Part shown: piece after piece, positions 28,085 to 37,399 of the stretch
Position numbering within the stretch: position 1 is the stretch's first letter
Layout of the letters: each line of letters begins with the position of its first letter
Assembly: GCA_027494165.1 (NCBI GenBank)
Contig: JAOSJM010000007.1
Span: 248,001-312,000 of the forward strand
Source of the DNA: Acidimicrobiia bacterium
GTDB taxonomy: Bacteria > Actinomycetota > Acidimicrobiia > IMCC26256 > JAOSJM01
Length of the DNA stretch: 64,000 nucleotides
Reading direction: 5' to 3'
Position numbers and translations under genes: made by a program
Notes under the pieces: generated by a model
Databases searched by the model: none
What the model saw: the letters and a program-made list of their open reading frames with translations, nothing else
What the model was told of the DNA's origin: nothing

Positions 28085-28798
28085 TCAGCCCTTTCGCGGA
28101 TAGGTGACGAAACTCGCCCACTCCTCGAGCGCCGACGGGTCGCCGCCCTCCTGGGTGAGGATGAGCCGACCCGTGGACAGGACGTGGTCGCGCATAGCGG
28201 CCGCGGCTGCATGGGCGTCGCGCCTGCGAGCTGCCTCCAGGATCCGGCGGTGCGGCTCAACGACCTCGGGGAGCGAACGGCTCCGACCGACCGTCGAGAC
28301 GCCCTGCGTGAGGATCTGATCTCGGAGCTGGTCGGTGGCCCGCGCAAGGCGCTCGTTGCCTGACGCCTCGAGCAGGACCACGTGAAAGCGGCGGTCGTGG
28401 CGCATCATCCGCGGCTCATCGCCCGCGTCCGCGGCCGCGCCCATCCGATCGAACTCCTTCTCGAGCATTCGTACCGCCCCGTCGGTGAGGCGCGGCACCG
28501 CGGCGCGCGTCGCGGGCACCTCCATGAGGAGCCGCAGGCTGAAGATCTCCAGGATGTCGTGCGCAGTCCTCTGGAGGATCCGTACCCCGCGGTTGCGCTC
28601 GAATCGCACCATCCCCTGCGACGCGAGATCGATCAGCGCCTCGCGCACCGGGGTTCGCGACACCTCGAGTTCATCCGCGAGGCTCTTGACGGAGTGCAAT
28701 GTCCCCGGCACGAGCCGCCCGCTCAGGATCGAGTCACGAATGGAGTCGTAGACCTGGTCTGCGAGGCTGCGCTCGGCCTTGATCGCCTTCATCTGCAC
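28085..28798 (-). CDS. GntR-family (FCD/FadR subfamily) regulator
   Basis: 237 residues. The N-terminal winged HTH reads SLADQVYDSIRDSILSGRLV, then SVKSLADELEVSRTPVREAL and LIDLASQGMVRFERNRGVRI. The C-terminal FCD ligand domain has the metal or acid-binding histidines (MRHDRRFHVVLLEASGN, PHRRILEA, AMRDHV). FCD regulators usually repress catabolic operons and respond to the carboxylic substrate or product. It is the only recognisable transcription factor gene in the catabolic island, so it is the best candidate to bind the repeated 18-bp motif at 41739, 47504, 47540 and 54134. That link is inferred. Confidence 0.88.
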   Translation of the reverse strand: MQMKAIKAERSLADQVYDSIRDSILSGRLVPGTLHSVKSLADELEVSRTPVREALIDLASQGMVRFERNRGVRILQRTAHDILEIFSLRLLMEVPATRAAVPRLTDGAVRMLEKEFDRMGAAADAGDEPRMMRHDRRFHVVLLEASGNERLARATDQLRDQILTQGVSTVGRSRSLPEVVEPHRRILEAARRRDAHAAAAAMRDHVLSTGRLILTQEGGDPSALEEWASFVTYPRKG

Positions 28799-28900
28799 CG
28801 TCCATCGCTCGGGACTCCAAACGACGCGCCCCGACCCCCGATGCGGGGTCCGGGCGCTCGGCCCACGTGACCGACCTCCGGCCCGCGGCGCGCGGTCACA

Positions 28901-29926
28901 CTACCGGTCCTCGTCTACGGTCCCGCTGACCACGGGGATGACCTCGGCGCCGACGAGCGCGATCTCTTCGAGCACCCGTTCCTGGGGCATGCCGGGCCAC
29001 TGCATCCGCAGCAGGAAGTGGTTCGCCCCGACGGCCTCCTCGTGGCGGAAGAGCTCCGCGACACACTCCTCGGGCGAGCCGATGATGAATCGGTCGCGGG
29101 CCAACTCCTCGAAGGCCCGGTCAAGGCGCTCCTCCTCGGGCATGGGCTTGTCCAGCCCCCACTTCGCGTAGCTCTCGTACTTACCCTTCAGGTAGGGCCG
29201 CGCGGTGCGCACGGCCTCTGCGTGGGTCGGCGCGATCGCGAACTCCTTGAACACGGGGAAGTCGGCGGGCGGCTCGTGCCCAGAGGCCTCGAGGGCCTCC
29301 CTGTACAGCGCGAACTGGCGCTCGATCCCGCTCAGGCTCGCGTGAGGGTTCACGAGCCATGGCAGGCCGAGCCGCCCCGCCCGCTGGACCCCTGGGTCGC
29401 CGCTCGCGGCCACCCAGATCGGCGGGTGAGGCCGCTGGACCGGCTTGAGGGTCAGCGTCGCCCCCTCGAGGGTGAAGAATCGGCCGTGGTGGTCCACCAC
29501 GTCTTCGGTCCAGAGGCGGCGCACCACCTCGAGGCTCTCGACGAACCGGCCGACGCGGTCGTCGAGCTCTACCCCGAAGGCCGCGAACTCCTCGGGTCGG
29601 TACCCGAGACCCACTCCGAAGACGAACCGCCCGCCAGTGATCACGTCCAGGGTCGCGGACTGCTCCGCCGCGTACACGGGATTGTGCAGCGGCAAGAGGA
29701 AGATCGACGTCCCCACCTGCATCTCGCCGGCGACCCCGGCGATGCGCCCAAGCAGCGGCCATGTCTGCAGCGCCTGGTACGGTGCCGCTAGGTAGTGCTG
29801 GCTCACCCACACCGAGTGGAACCCGGCGTCCCGCGCGGCCTCGACCTGCTCGACTAGCTCCTGGACGCCTTTCACGACGTCCTCGCCGGTCGGGAACTGC
29901 GAGTTCAGCTTCAGCCCGATCTTCAT
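28901..29926 (-). CDS. LLM-class flavin-dependent oxidoreductase
   Basis: 341 residues, a bacterial luciferase-like TIM barrel: MKIGLKLNSQFPTGEDVVKG, SVWVSQHYLAAPYQALQTWP, LDVITGGRFVFGVGLGYRPE and RPHPPIWVAASGDPGVQRAG. The family uses FMNH2 or F420H2; the cofactor is not obvious here. Members include monooxygenases that open heterocycles, such as RutA on uracil. As the last gene of the 11-gene catabolic operon (ATG overlaps the nitrilase stop by four bases), it probably oxidises an intermediate released by the Mo hydroxylases. That is inferred from context. Confidence 0.88.
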   Translation of the reverse strand: MKIGLKLNSQFPTGEDVVKGVQELVEQVEAARDAGFHSVWVSQHYLAAPYQALQTWPLLGRIAGVAGEMQVGTSIFLLPLHNPVYAAEQSATLDVITGGRFVFGVGLGYRPEEFAAFGVELDDRVGRFVESLEVVRRLWTEDVVDHHGRFFTLEGATLTLKPVQRPHPPIWVAASGDPGVQRAGRLGLPWLVNPHASLSGIERQFALYREALEASGHEPPADFPVFKEFAIAPTHAEAVRTARPYLKGKYESYAKWGLDKPMPEEERLDRAFEELARDRFIIGSPEECVAELFRHEEAVGANHFLLRMQWPGMPQERVLEEIALVGAEVIPVVSGTVDEDR

Positions 29927-30798
29927 CGTTCCTCCCGACCTCCGCCTCGCCCCGTCGTGGAGGGCTGATCGAGTTGGTAGACGTCGGGGCGCCGGTCCGC
30001 GAAGACCGTCCGTTCGGCACGCGCCTCCAGCAGCCGCTCACGGTCCAGGTCGACGGTCGTGTGCCACTCCTCGGCCGGCGGACCCTCCGCGAGGAGGAGG
30101 CCGGGCGGCGTCGTCGCCGCGCTCTCACCTCCGAAGGTGCGACCGTGGTCGGTGCCGACGCGGTTGACGAACACGACGTGCTGCATGTTCTCGTAGGCTC
30201 GCACCGCTGCGAGCTGCGCGAGGCGGTGCGGCCAGTCGGGCCGGTGCGTGATGTTGAACAGGCCGCACAGCAGTTCCGCGCCCTGCAAGGCCGCCGCCCG
30301 CGGCACTTCGGGGAAGTAGGCGTCGTAGCACACGACCAGCGACACGACGCCGAGATCACATGACACCACTTCGACCGCGGCACCAGCCGCGAAGTAGTGG
30401 CGTTCCTCGCCGGCCGGGTGGAGCTTTCGCTGCCGCCCGACGACCGCCCCTTGCGGATCGACGAGCAACGCGGTGTTGTAGATCGTGCCAGCGATGTCGG
30501 GATGCCGCTCGGCGACGCCCACCGCGATGTGGCAGTCGTGGGCGACGGCGAGCGCGCCGATCGCGTCGCTGAACCCGCCGGGCACGGGTTCTGCCGCGTC
30601 CGCGTAGCGGGCGCCGAACGCCTTGTCGCGCTCGGTCACCTGCCCGAGGTCGGCGAGCTCCGGGAACACCACGAGGTCGGGTCGGTCGACCGCGAGCTCG
30701 TCGAGCGTGGCCGCGATCCGCTCGAGGTTGCGCTTGGGGTCGAGCGCGACTACCTCCATCTGGGCCAGGGCGACGCGCATGCGCGACGGGCTGCTCAC
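29923..30798 (-). CDS. Nitrilase-superfamily carbon-nitrogen hydrolase
   Basis: 291 residues from GTG 30798 (GTGA overlap with the CoxS stop). The catalytic triad is visible: Glu47 in LVVFPELADL, Lys125 in QRKLHPAGEE and Cys157 in LVVCYDAYFPEV. The superfamily hydrolyses nitriles, amides or carbamoyl groups. The pattern after the cysteine (YDAYFPEVPRAAALQGAEL) fits amidase or N-carbamoyl hydrolase branches better than true nitrilases. In this operon it would cleave an amide or carbamoyl bond of a ring-opening product. Substrate unknown. Confidence 0.88.
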   Translation of the reverse strand: MSSPSRMRVALAQMEVVALDPKRNLERIAATLDELAVDRPDLVVFPELADLGQVTERDKAFGARYADAAEPVPGGFSDAIGALAVAHDCHIAVGVAERHPDIAGTIYNTALLVDPQGAVVGRQRKLHPAGEERHYFAAGAAVEVVSCDLGVVSLVVCYDAYFPEVPRAAALQGAELLCGLFNITHRPDWPHRLAQLAAVRAYENMQHVVFVNRVGTDHGRTFGGESAATTPPGLLLAEGPPAEEWHTTVDLDRERLLEARAERTVFADRRPDVYQLDQPSTTGRGGGREER

Positions 30799-31280
30799 GG
30801 CGCGACGCGCTCTCTCCGCCGTGCGGCGGCGTCACGCACGGCCTCGAAGATCATCATGTAGCTGCCGCAGCGGCAGAAGTTCCCGCTGAGGTACTCGCGG
30901 ATCACCTCGTCGGTCGGGTCGGGGTGCTCCTCGAGCAGCTGGCGCACGACCATGATGAACCCGGGGGTGCAGAAGCCACACTGGATCGCGCCGTGCTCGA
31001 CGAACGCCTGCTGCACGGGGTCGAGCTCGCCGTCGCGGGCGACGCCGTCGATCGTCTCGACCGAGCGACCCTCGGCACGTACCGCCAGCGACAGGCACGA
31101 GCGGGTGAGCTCCCCGTCGACGAGCACGGTGCACGACCCGCACGATCCCTCGCCGCAGCCCTCCTCGGTGCCGAGCAGGCCGAGGCCCTGGCGCAAGAGC
31201 TGGAGGAGGGTCCACTGCGGCTGGATCTCGACCTCCTCCGAGCGCCCGTTGACCATCACGTGCACGATCCGAGCGCTCAT
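30795..31280 (-). CDS. Molybdenum hydroxylase [2Fe-2S] subunit (CoxS-like), set 1
   Basis: 161 residues from ATG 31280. The N-terminal plant-type ferredoxin cluster has EEGCGEGSCGSC (C42, C47 and C50) plus C62. The C-terminal helical cluster has QCGFCTPGFIM and NFCRCGSY. The length is typical for the iron-sulfur subunit of xanthine-oxidase-family enzymes. It passes electrons from the Mo centre of the large subunit at 32143 to the FAD of the subunit at 31277. The start overlaps the CoxM stop by ATGA. Confidence 0.92.
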   Translation of the reverse strand: MSARIVHVMVNGRSEEVEIQPQWTLLQLLRQGLGLLGTEEGCGEGSCGSCTVLVDGELTRSCLSLAVRAEGRSVETIDGVARDGELDPVQQAFVEHGAIQCGFCTPGFIMVVRQLLEEHPDPTDEVIREYLSGNFCRCGSYMMIFEAVRDAAARRRERVAP

Positions 31281-32146
31281 GCCGCCAACTCCTCGTCCCG
31301 CAGGCCGAGGAGCACTCGGCGCACCCAGACTCGCACCATGTCGCGGCGGTACTCCGCGCTGCCCTGGAGATCGGTGATCGGGTCGACCTCGTCGGCGGCT
31401 GCGTCGGCGGCCGCGTCGATGGCGGCCTCGGAGAGGTCGGAGCCGCTCGCCGCGGCCGAGGCGCTGGCCAGGACAACGGGCGTGGGATCGATGCCACCCA
31501 CCGCCATCGTCACGAGCGGCCCGTCGGTGCCGGCTGCGATCGTCGCCGCGAGGCCGATCAGCGGCTTGTCCTCCTGGGCGCGCGGGGTCCACTTGCAGTA
31601 GGTCCAGCGGACGTCGGGCCCGGGTCGGGGCACCTCGATCGTCGTGAGCACCTCGTCGGCGGCCCGGTCGGTCTCGTAGAAGCCACGGTAGAAGTCGCGG
31701 GCGCGGACGCGGCGCTCACCACCCGCCCCGACGAGGTGGAGCGTCGCGTCGAGCACCAGCAGCGCCGGGCCCGGGTCGGACGCCGACTCTCCGTAGCAGA
31801 TGTTGCCGCCCAGCGTGCCCATCGCACGGATGACCGGGCTGGCGACCCTTCCACACGCCTCCGACAGCAGCGGAAGGGCATCCGCCAGCTCGGCCGAGGC
31901 CGTGATCGCCCGGTGCGTCGCGAGCGCGCCGACGCGGACGCGATTGGCACCCACGTCGATGGCACGCATCGCGTCGACACGGTCGAGGCCCACGACCACG
32001 CCCGGACGGAGCAGGTCATGCTTCATCATCGCCACGACCACCGTCCCGCCCGCGACGAGCACCGCGTCGTCGCCGTGCTCGGCGAGAGCGGACACGGCCT
32101 CCTCGGGGCTGCGGCACGAGACGTACTCGAACGGTCGGAGGATCAC
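31277..32146 (-). CDS. Molybdenum hydroxylase FAD subunit (CoxM-like), set 1
   Basis: 289 residues from GTG 32146 (GTGA overlap with the large subunit). FAD-binding motifs of the xanthine-oxidase family are visible: VLVAGGTVVVAMMKHDLLRP and TLGGNICYGESASDPGPALL (the TxGGNxxxx pyrophosphate loop). The C-terminal CO_deh_flav_C domain ends with AEYRRDMVRVWVRRVLLGL. It oxidises the iron-sulfur subunit and passes electrons to an external acceptor; no Asp/Gly set for NAD specificity was looked for. Confidence 0.92.
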   Translation of the reverse strand: MILRPFEYVSCRSPEEAVSALAEHGDDAVLVAGGTVVVAMMKHDLLRPGVVVGLDRVDAMRAIDVGANRVRVGALATHRAITASAELADALPLLSEACGRVASPVIRAMGTLGGNICYGESASDPGPALLVLDATLHLVGAGGERRVRARDFYRGFYETDRAADEVLTTIEVPRPGPDVRWTYCKWTPRAQEDKPLIGLAATIAAGTDGPLVTMAVGGIDPTPVVLASASAAASGSDLSEAAIDAAADAAADEVDPITDLQGSAEYRRDMVRVWVRRVLLGLRDEELAA

Positions 32147-34539
32147 GCCGACGCCTCCCGCACGGCTCGGTAAACCTTCTCCGAGCGGATGGGCAGGCTC
32201 GTGATCTGGACGCCGATCGCGTCGTAGACCGCGTTGCCGATCGCGGCGGGGACCGCGGCCGTGCCGGGCTCGCCCACGCCCCGTGCCCCGTAGGGCCCGA
32301 GCTCGTGGGCGGTCTCCACGATGATGTCCTCCATCTCCGGGATGTCGGCGCTGGTCGGGACCTTGTAGTCGAGGAACGTGGGGTTCATCACCCGTCCTTC
32401 CTCGAACACGACCTCCTCGGCCATCGCCATACCGAGACCCATGACTGCCGACCCGCTGATCTGCTGCCGGCAGCCCTGCGGGTTCACCGCCTTGCCGGCG
32501 TCGATCGCGGTGATCAGCCGCAGCACGCGGGTCTCCCCGGTTTCCGGGTCGCACTCGACCTCGGCGCCCGCGGCGGCGTACATCCAGTAGGACGAGGGGC
32601 GTCGCGACTGGCCCGTCTCCGGGTCCATCGGGTCGTACACGTCGTGGGTCGCGAACGACCCGTTGCCGACGATGTTGGCCGGTCCCTTGTAGTGGCGCCG
32701 TAGGATCTCGGTGACCGTGAACGGTCCGGCCGCGGCGCCGGGCGCCTCGACCTTGCCGTCGACGAGCGCGAGGTCGTCGGCCGGAACCCCGAGCACCCGT
32801 GCCGCGAGCTCAAAGAGCTGGGTCCGTATGTCAATCGCGGCCGTTCGGAGCGCGTTCCCCATGGCGAAGATCGTGCGGCTGGAGCTCGACGAGCGGTCGA
32901 AGGGCGCAACGCTGGTGTCGGGCATCACGAAGCGGACGCGCTCGAACGGCACCTGGAGCTCCTCGGCGACGATCTGCGCGAGCGCGGTCATCGTCCCCTG
33001 ACCGTGCTCGACCGCGGCGCAGATCATGTCGACGCTGCCGTCGACGTTCATGCGCACGGTGGCGAAGGTCGCGGTCGGGGTGAGCGTGGACTTGAGGACG
33101 ACGGCCACGCCACGCCCCACGCGCCGTCCCGGCGCCGGCTCGCGTGGCGGCTTCGCCTCGAGCGCCTCGACGACCGCCTCCAGGCAGGGTCCTGCCCCGA
33201 CCTGGCGCATGGGTTCGCCCGTCACGCTCGTGTCGCCCTCTTGAAGCAGGTTGCGACGGCGCAGCTCGACCGGGCTGACGCCGAGCTCGCGTGCGAGGCG
33301 GTCGAGCTGCTGCTCACCGGCCCACGCCATCTGCGGCACGCCCAGGCCCCGGAAGGCGCCGCCGGGTTGGCGGTTCGTGTAGACGAGCGACGCGTCAACC
33401 GACGCGTTCGGGATGCGGTATGGACCGAGGGAGACGTAGCCGGAGTTCCGGCAGACCATCGGCCCGAGGTCGGCGTAGGCGCCCTTGTTCCAGTGCACGG
33501 TCGACCGGCGCGCCAGGATGCGACCGTCGCGGTCGGCGGCGGTGCGGATGTGCACGCGGGCGGGAAGCCGGCCCGTCGACGTGAGGAACTCGTCCTCGCG
33601 ATCGAACACGACGCGCACCGGCCGGCCCGGCACCTTCTGGGCGAGGAGCGCCGCCGCCGGGTTGATGGTGCGTACGTACATCTTGGCGCCGTAGGCCCCG
33701 CCGACCAGGTTCGTGATCACCCGTACGTCGGAGAGGTTCATGCCGAGGTAGTCGGCGATCATCGAGCGCAGGGTGTGCGGGCCCATCGTGCTCGTCCACA
33801 GCGTGAGCGTGCCCATGGCATCGAAAAGCGCGATCACCACATGTGGCTCGAGGTGGCAATACTGGACGAACTGCGTCTCGTAGGTGCCCTCCACAACGAC
33901 CGCGGCCTCCTCGAACGCGGCGTCGACGTCGCCTCGGCGCAGGTGGAACTCGTAGGGGACGTTGGTTCCCGGGACGGGTGCGATCCGCATCCCGGGGGTC
34001 TCCACGACCTCGTAGCCGGCGGCGTCGGGGTGCAGCAGAGGCGCGTCGGGAGCCAGGGCGTCGTCGATCGTGTCGACGACGGGCAGATCTTCGTACTCGA
34101 CGACGATCCGTTCGAGCGCCTCGGCCGCCGCCTCCTCGTCCTCCGCCGCCACGGCCGCGACCGACTCGCCGGCCCAGCGCACGACCTCGCGTGCGATGCC
34201 CGGCTGGTCCTTGAGTAGCGGGCCGTGCAGGCGCGGGTCGTCGGCGCCGGTGACCACGGCGCGCACGCCGGGCACTTCCCACGCACCCGACACGTCGATG
34301 TCGACGATTCGTGCGTGCGGGATGCCCGCGCGCAAGAAGCGCCCCACGAGCATCCCCGGCTGCTGCACGTCGACGCCGTAGGTCGCGCGACCCGTGACCT
34401 TCGCGGGGCCGTCGACGCGCGGGATCGCCTTGCCGACGAGCCGGTAGTCGGTGAGCTCCGGCATCTGGAGGTCGGGAAGCTCGACGGTGTCGGGCCTGGC
34501 CCCGCGCGTGCCCCCGGTGGTGGAGCGGCTCGTGCTCAC
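32143..34539 (-). CDS. Molybdenum hydroxylase large subunit (CoxL-like), set 1
   Basis: 798 residues from GTG 34539, which overlaps the CoxG stop; the ORF is open further upstream but the extension is Arg-rich noise. Aldehyde-oxidase/xanthine-dehydrogenase a/b hammerhead: VGKAIPRVDGPAKVTGRATY. Mo-cofactor regions include NLVGGAYGAKMYV, PGGAFRGLGVPQ and the catalytic Glu loop GARGVGEPGTAAVPAAIGNA. The GAFRGLG loop is not the AYxCSFR loop of form I CO dehydrogenase, so this is a hydroxylase of an organic substrate. It is a separate complex from set 2, with its own M and S subunits. Confidence 0.92.
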   Translation of the reverse strand: MSTSRSTTGGTRGARPDTVELPDLQMPELTDYRLVGKAIPRVDGPAKVTGRATYGVDVQQPGMLVGRFLRAGIPHARIVDIDVSGAWEVPGVRAVVTGADDPRLHGPLLKDQPGIAREVVRWAGESVAAVAAEDEEAAAEALERIVVEYEDLPVVDTIDDALAPDAPLLHPDAAGYEVVETPGMRIAPVPGTNVPYEFHLRRGDVDAAFEEAAVVVEGTYETQFVQYCHLEPHVVIALFDAMGTLTLWTSTMGPHTLRSMIADYLGMNLSDVRVITNLVGGAYGAKMYVRTINPAAALLAQKVPGRPVRVVFDREDEFLTSTGRLPARVHIRTAADRDGRILARRSTVHWNKGAYADLGPMVCRNSGYVSLGPYRIPNASVDASLVYTNRQPGGAFRGLGVPQMAWAGEQQLDRLARELGVSPVELRRRNLLQEGDTSVTGEPMRQVGAGPCLEAVVEALEAKPPREPAPGRRVGRGVAVVLKSTLTPTATFATVRMNVDGSVDMICAAVEHGQGTMTALAQIVAEELQVPFERVRFVMPDTSVAPFDRSSSSSRTIFAMGNALRTAAIDIRTQLFELAARVLGVPADDLALVDGKVEAPGAAAGPFTVTEILRRHYKGPANIVGNGSFATHDVYDPMDPETGQSRRPSSYWMYAAAGAEVECDPETGETRVLRLITAIDAGKAVNPQGCRQQISGSAVMGLGMAMAEEVVFEEGRVMNPTFLDYKVPTSADIPEMEDIIVETAHELGPYGARGVGEPGTAAVPAAIGNAVYDAIGVQITSLPIRSEKVYRAVREASA

Positions 34540-35000
34540 GAGCCACCACTCTCGTCCTGGATGAGCTTGGTGAGCGCTTGGGCGAACTCCCTGGTGACCT
34601 CCGCGGCCTTCTGGGCGATGACCTTGTGGCCGAGTGAGCCGAGCATCCCGCCGAGTGCCAGGTCGGCGACGAGGTCGATCTGGGTACCAGATCCGTTCGG
34701 GGCCAGGGCTATGGCGGCCTTCGCCCGCAGGTCGCCTCGCGCGCCCTTGACGCTGCGCCCGATGGCGCTGATGTCGAGCGCGTCGATCGGCGTGCGGTCC
34801 TTGATCTCGGCCTTGAGGTCGAACGTCGCGCCGATCGTGCCGACCTTCTGGGTGACCCGGACCCGGTAGCGGTCCTCCCCGGTCTCCTCCACCGACTCGG
34901 CGCCGGGGATGCACATGCCGACGTCGGGCCCGCGCTCCTCGAAGAACCGCCAGACGACCTCGCGGGGGGCCTCGACGACGAAGGACTCCTCGAACCTCAT
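34536..35000 (-). CDS. CoxG/SRPBCC-family protein
   Basis: 154 residues from ATG 35000 (ATGA overlap with large subunit 2). SRPBCC/CoxG fold: MRFEESFVVEAPREVVWRFF, CIPGAESVEETGEDRYRVRV, VTQKVGTIGATFDLKAEIKD and DLALGGMLGSLGHKVIAQKA. There is no membrane anchor, unlike the paralogue at 27382. It lies between the two Mo-hydroxylase large subunits, as CoxG does in CO dehydrogenase operons, and is probably an assembly or recruitment factor. Confidence 0.88.
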   Translation of the reverse strand: MRFEESFVVEAPREVVWRFFEERGPDVGMCIPGAESVEETGEDRYRVRVTQKVGTIGATFDLKAEIKDRTPIDALDISAIGRSVKGARGDLRAKAAIALAPNGSGTQIDLVADLALGGMLGSLGHKVIAQKAAEVTREFAQALTKLIQDESGGS

Positions 35001-37399
35001 GCTTCCACCTCGTTGCTCGGGAGCGCGTCGGCCGCTCGTCGGATCGCGCGCCACACGCGCTCGGGAGTGATCGGGAGCCGGTCGATCTCCACCGGGAGCG
35101 GTGCCAGGGCGTCGCAGATCGCGTTGGCGATCGCCGACGCGGGCGGGATCGTGCCCGCCTCGCCGACGCCGCGCACCCCGAGCGGGGTGACCGGCGACGC
35201 GACGTCGGTGTGCACCAGCTCGAAGTGGGGAAGGTCGGCCGCCGTCGGCATCAGGTAATCGAGCATCGTCCCGTTGAGGAGCTGGCCGGTCTCGCGGTCG
35301 TAGCGCAGCTCCTCGAACAGCGCGGCACCGAACCCCTGGGCGAGCCCTCCGTGGAGCTGGCCCTCCACCAGCGTCGGGTTCACCTGGCGTCCGCAGTCGT
35401 GCGCGAGCACGAAGCGCTCGACGTCGAACTCGCCGGTGCGCTCGTCAACTGCGACGATCGCGGCCGCCGTGCCGTATCCGAAGGCGGACGCCGGCGGGTC
35501 GAAGTACTTCGTGGCCTCGAGGCCCGGCTCCTCGCCGTCAGGCAGGTGGTGACCCGAGATGGCCGAGACCGCGACCCGGGAGAGAGGGATGCCGTCGTCG
35601 GGTCGGTCGAGCGGGTGCACGATAGCGTCGGTGATCGTGAGGTCCTCCGGGGCGACGCCGAGCAGGAAGCCGGCGACCCGCAGCGTCTTGGCCCTGACCT
35701 CGTGGGCGGCGCCGAGCACCGCGCCCGTGCCCGCGATCGTCGTGCGGGACGCGAAGGCGCCGACGTTGTGCGGCGTGCCCTCGGTGTCACCCGCGTGCAC
35801 GACCACGTCGTACGGGTGGATCCCGAGCACGGAGGCGCACACTTGCGCGAACGCGGTCTCGTTCGCCTGCCCGAACGACGCGATGCCCGTGTAGAGGTCG
35901 GCGCCGCCGGAGCGGTTCATCCGGATCGTCACGCTCTCGTACGCGCCGTACGCGGCGTTGTGCTTGCCGAGGAACTTCGAGCCCGGGTATCCGGTCATCT
36001 CGACGAAGCACGCCACGCCGATCCCGAGCCGGCGGCCGTCGTCGCGGCGAGCGGGGGCGGCACGACGGAACTCGTCGTAGCCGATGCGCTCGCAGGCGGC
36101 GTCGAGGGCGGCGCGGTAGTCGCCGCTGTCGTACACCGCGCCGCCCGCGCTCTCGTAGGGCATCTCGTCGGGACGGATGGCGTTGTGGCGGCGCACCTCG
36201 ACCGGGTCAAGGCCGAGCCTTCGGGCGGCCCGGTCGACCAAGGTCTCACGCACGAAGTTGGACTCCGGCTGGCCGTAGCCCCGGTACGCGCCCACCGGCG
36301 TCTTGTTGGTGGCGACGACGTTGCGCTCGATGGAGCAGTGCTTCACGCGGTAGGGGCCGGGGAACATGAGGCTCGACAGCATCGGCGACCCGAACGGCGA
36401 GTTGTAGGCGCCCATGTCGACGTAATAGCGGTCGCGCATCGCCGTGATCGTCCCGTCGGCGGTCATGCCGATCTCGACGTCGTGGAGCGCCTCGCGAGCG
36501 TGCGTGGTGGCGCGGAAGTGCTCCATCCGGTCCTCGACCCACTTCACGGGCCGGCGGGTGTCGATCGCATGCAGGCACGCGAGGACGTCCTCGGGGTAGA
36601 GGCCGAGCTTGAGGCCGAACCCGCCGCCGACGTCGGGCGCGGCGAGGCGGATCCTCTCTTCCGGCATGCCGAGCGCGTCGGCGAGCTGCATCCGGTGCAG
36701 GTGCGGGACCTGTGTGGAAGACCACACGCGCAGCGTGTCGAGCCCCGGGGTGTACTCCGCCAGCACGGCTCGGCCCTCCATCGGCAGGCCGGTGACCCGG
36801 CCCACGCGGACGCGGCCCCCACAACGCACGTCGGCACGGGCGAGCGCTCCCTCGGCGTCACCGCGATCGCGCGGGGTGCTCACCACGAGGTTACTCTCGA
36901 GCGCCTCCCACAGCACCGGCGCCCCCGGGTCGAGCGCGTCCTCGACGTCGACCACATGCGGCAACGGCTCGTAGTCGATCTCGACGAGCTCGAGTGCGTC
37001 CTCGGCGACGGCCCGCTCGGTCGCCACAACCGTGACCACGGCGTGGCCCTCGTAGAGCGCGATGCCGTCGGCCATCGCGAAGAACGGGAGCCCGGGGACG
37101 TCGGGCAGCGGGCGAAGCACGGTGAGCGGCCTCGTGCGCGCCCGCACCTGCGACCCGATCATCACACCGACCACACCCTCGAGCTCGAGCGCGCGCCCGG
37201 GATCGATCGCGTCGATGCGGGCGTGCGGGTAGGGGCAGCGGCCCACGGCCATGTGGAGGAGCCCGGGCGGGTCGATGTCGTCGACGAAGCGGCCCTGTGC
37301 CCGCAGCAGGCGCTCGTCCTCGATGCGCGTGACGTCCGCGCCGATCCAGCGCTCGGTGTCCACCGACGTGGCGACACGCTCGAAGGTCGTATCGCTCAT
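34997..37399 (-). CDS. Molybdenum hydroxylase large subunit (CoxL-like), set 2
   Basis: 800 residues. The N-terminal hammerhead reads ERWIGADVTRIEDERLLRAQ then GRFVDDIDPPG. Mo-cofactor segments are APDVGGGFGLKLGLYPEDVL, PVGAYRGYGQPESNFVRE and the catalytic Glu loop GVRGVGEAGTIPPASAIANA. The AYRGYGQ loop is near the AYRGAGR form II loop, not the CO-oxidising AYxCSFR. The active-site loops differ from set 1, so the two enzymes probably hydroxylate different positions or substrates. The gene overlaps both neighbours by four bases. Confidence 0.92.
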   Translation of the reverse strand: MSDTTFERVATSVDTERWIGADVTRIEDERLLRAQGRFVDDIDPPGLLHMAVGRCPYPHARIDAIDPGRALELEGVVGVMIGSQVRARTRPLTVLRPLPDVPGLPFFAMADGIALYEGHAVVTVVATERAVAEDALELVEIDYEPLPHVVDVEDALDPGAPVLWEALESNLVVSTPRDRGDAEGALARADVRCGGRVRVGRVTGLPMEGRAVLAEYTPGLDTLRVWSSTQVPHLHRMQLADALGMPEERIRLAAPDVGGGFGLKLGLYPEDVLACLHAIDTRRPVKWVEDRMEHFRATTHAREALHDVEIGMTADGTITAMRDRYYVDMGAYNSPFGSPMLSSLMFPGPYRVKHCSIERNVVATNKTPVGAYRGYGQPESNFVRETLVDRAARRLGLDPVEVRRHNAIRPDEMPYESAGGAVYDSGDYRAALDAACERIGYDEFRRAAPARRDDGRRLGIGVACFVEMTGYPGSKFLGKHNAAYGAYESVTIRMNRSGGADLYTGIASFGQANETAFAQVCASVLGIHPYDVVVHAGDTEGTPHNVGAFASRTTIAGTGAVLGAAHEVRAKTLRVAGFLLGVAPEDLTITDAIVHPLDRPDDGIPLSRVAVSAISGHHLPDGEEPGLEATKYFDPPASAFGYGTAAAIVAVDERTGEFDVERFVLAHDCGRQVNPTLVEGQLHGGLAQGFGAALFEELRYDRETGQLLNGTMLDYLMPTAADLPHFELVHTDVASPVTPLGVRGVGEAGTIPPASAIANAICDALAPLPVEIDRLPITPERVWRAIRRAADALPSNEVEA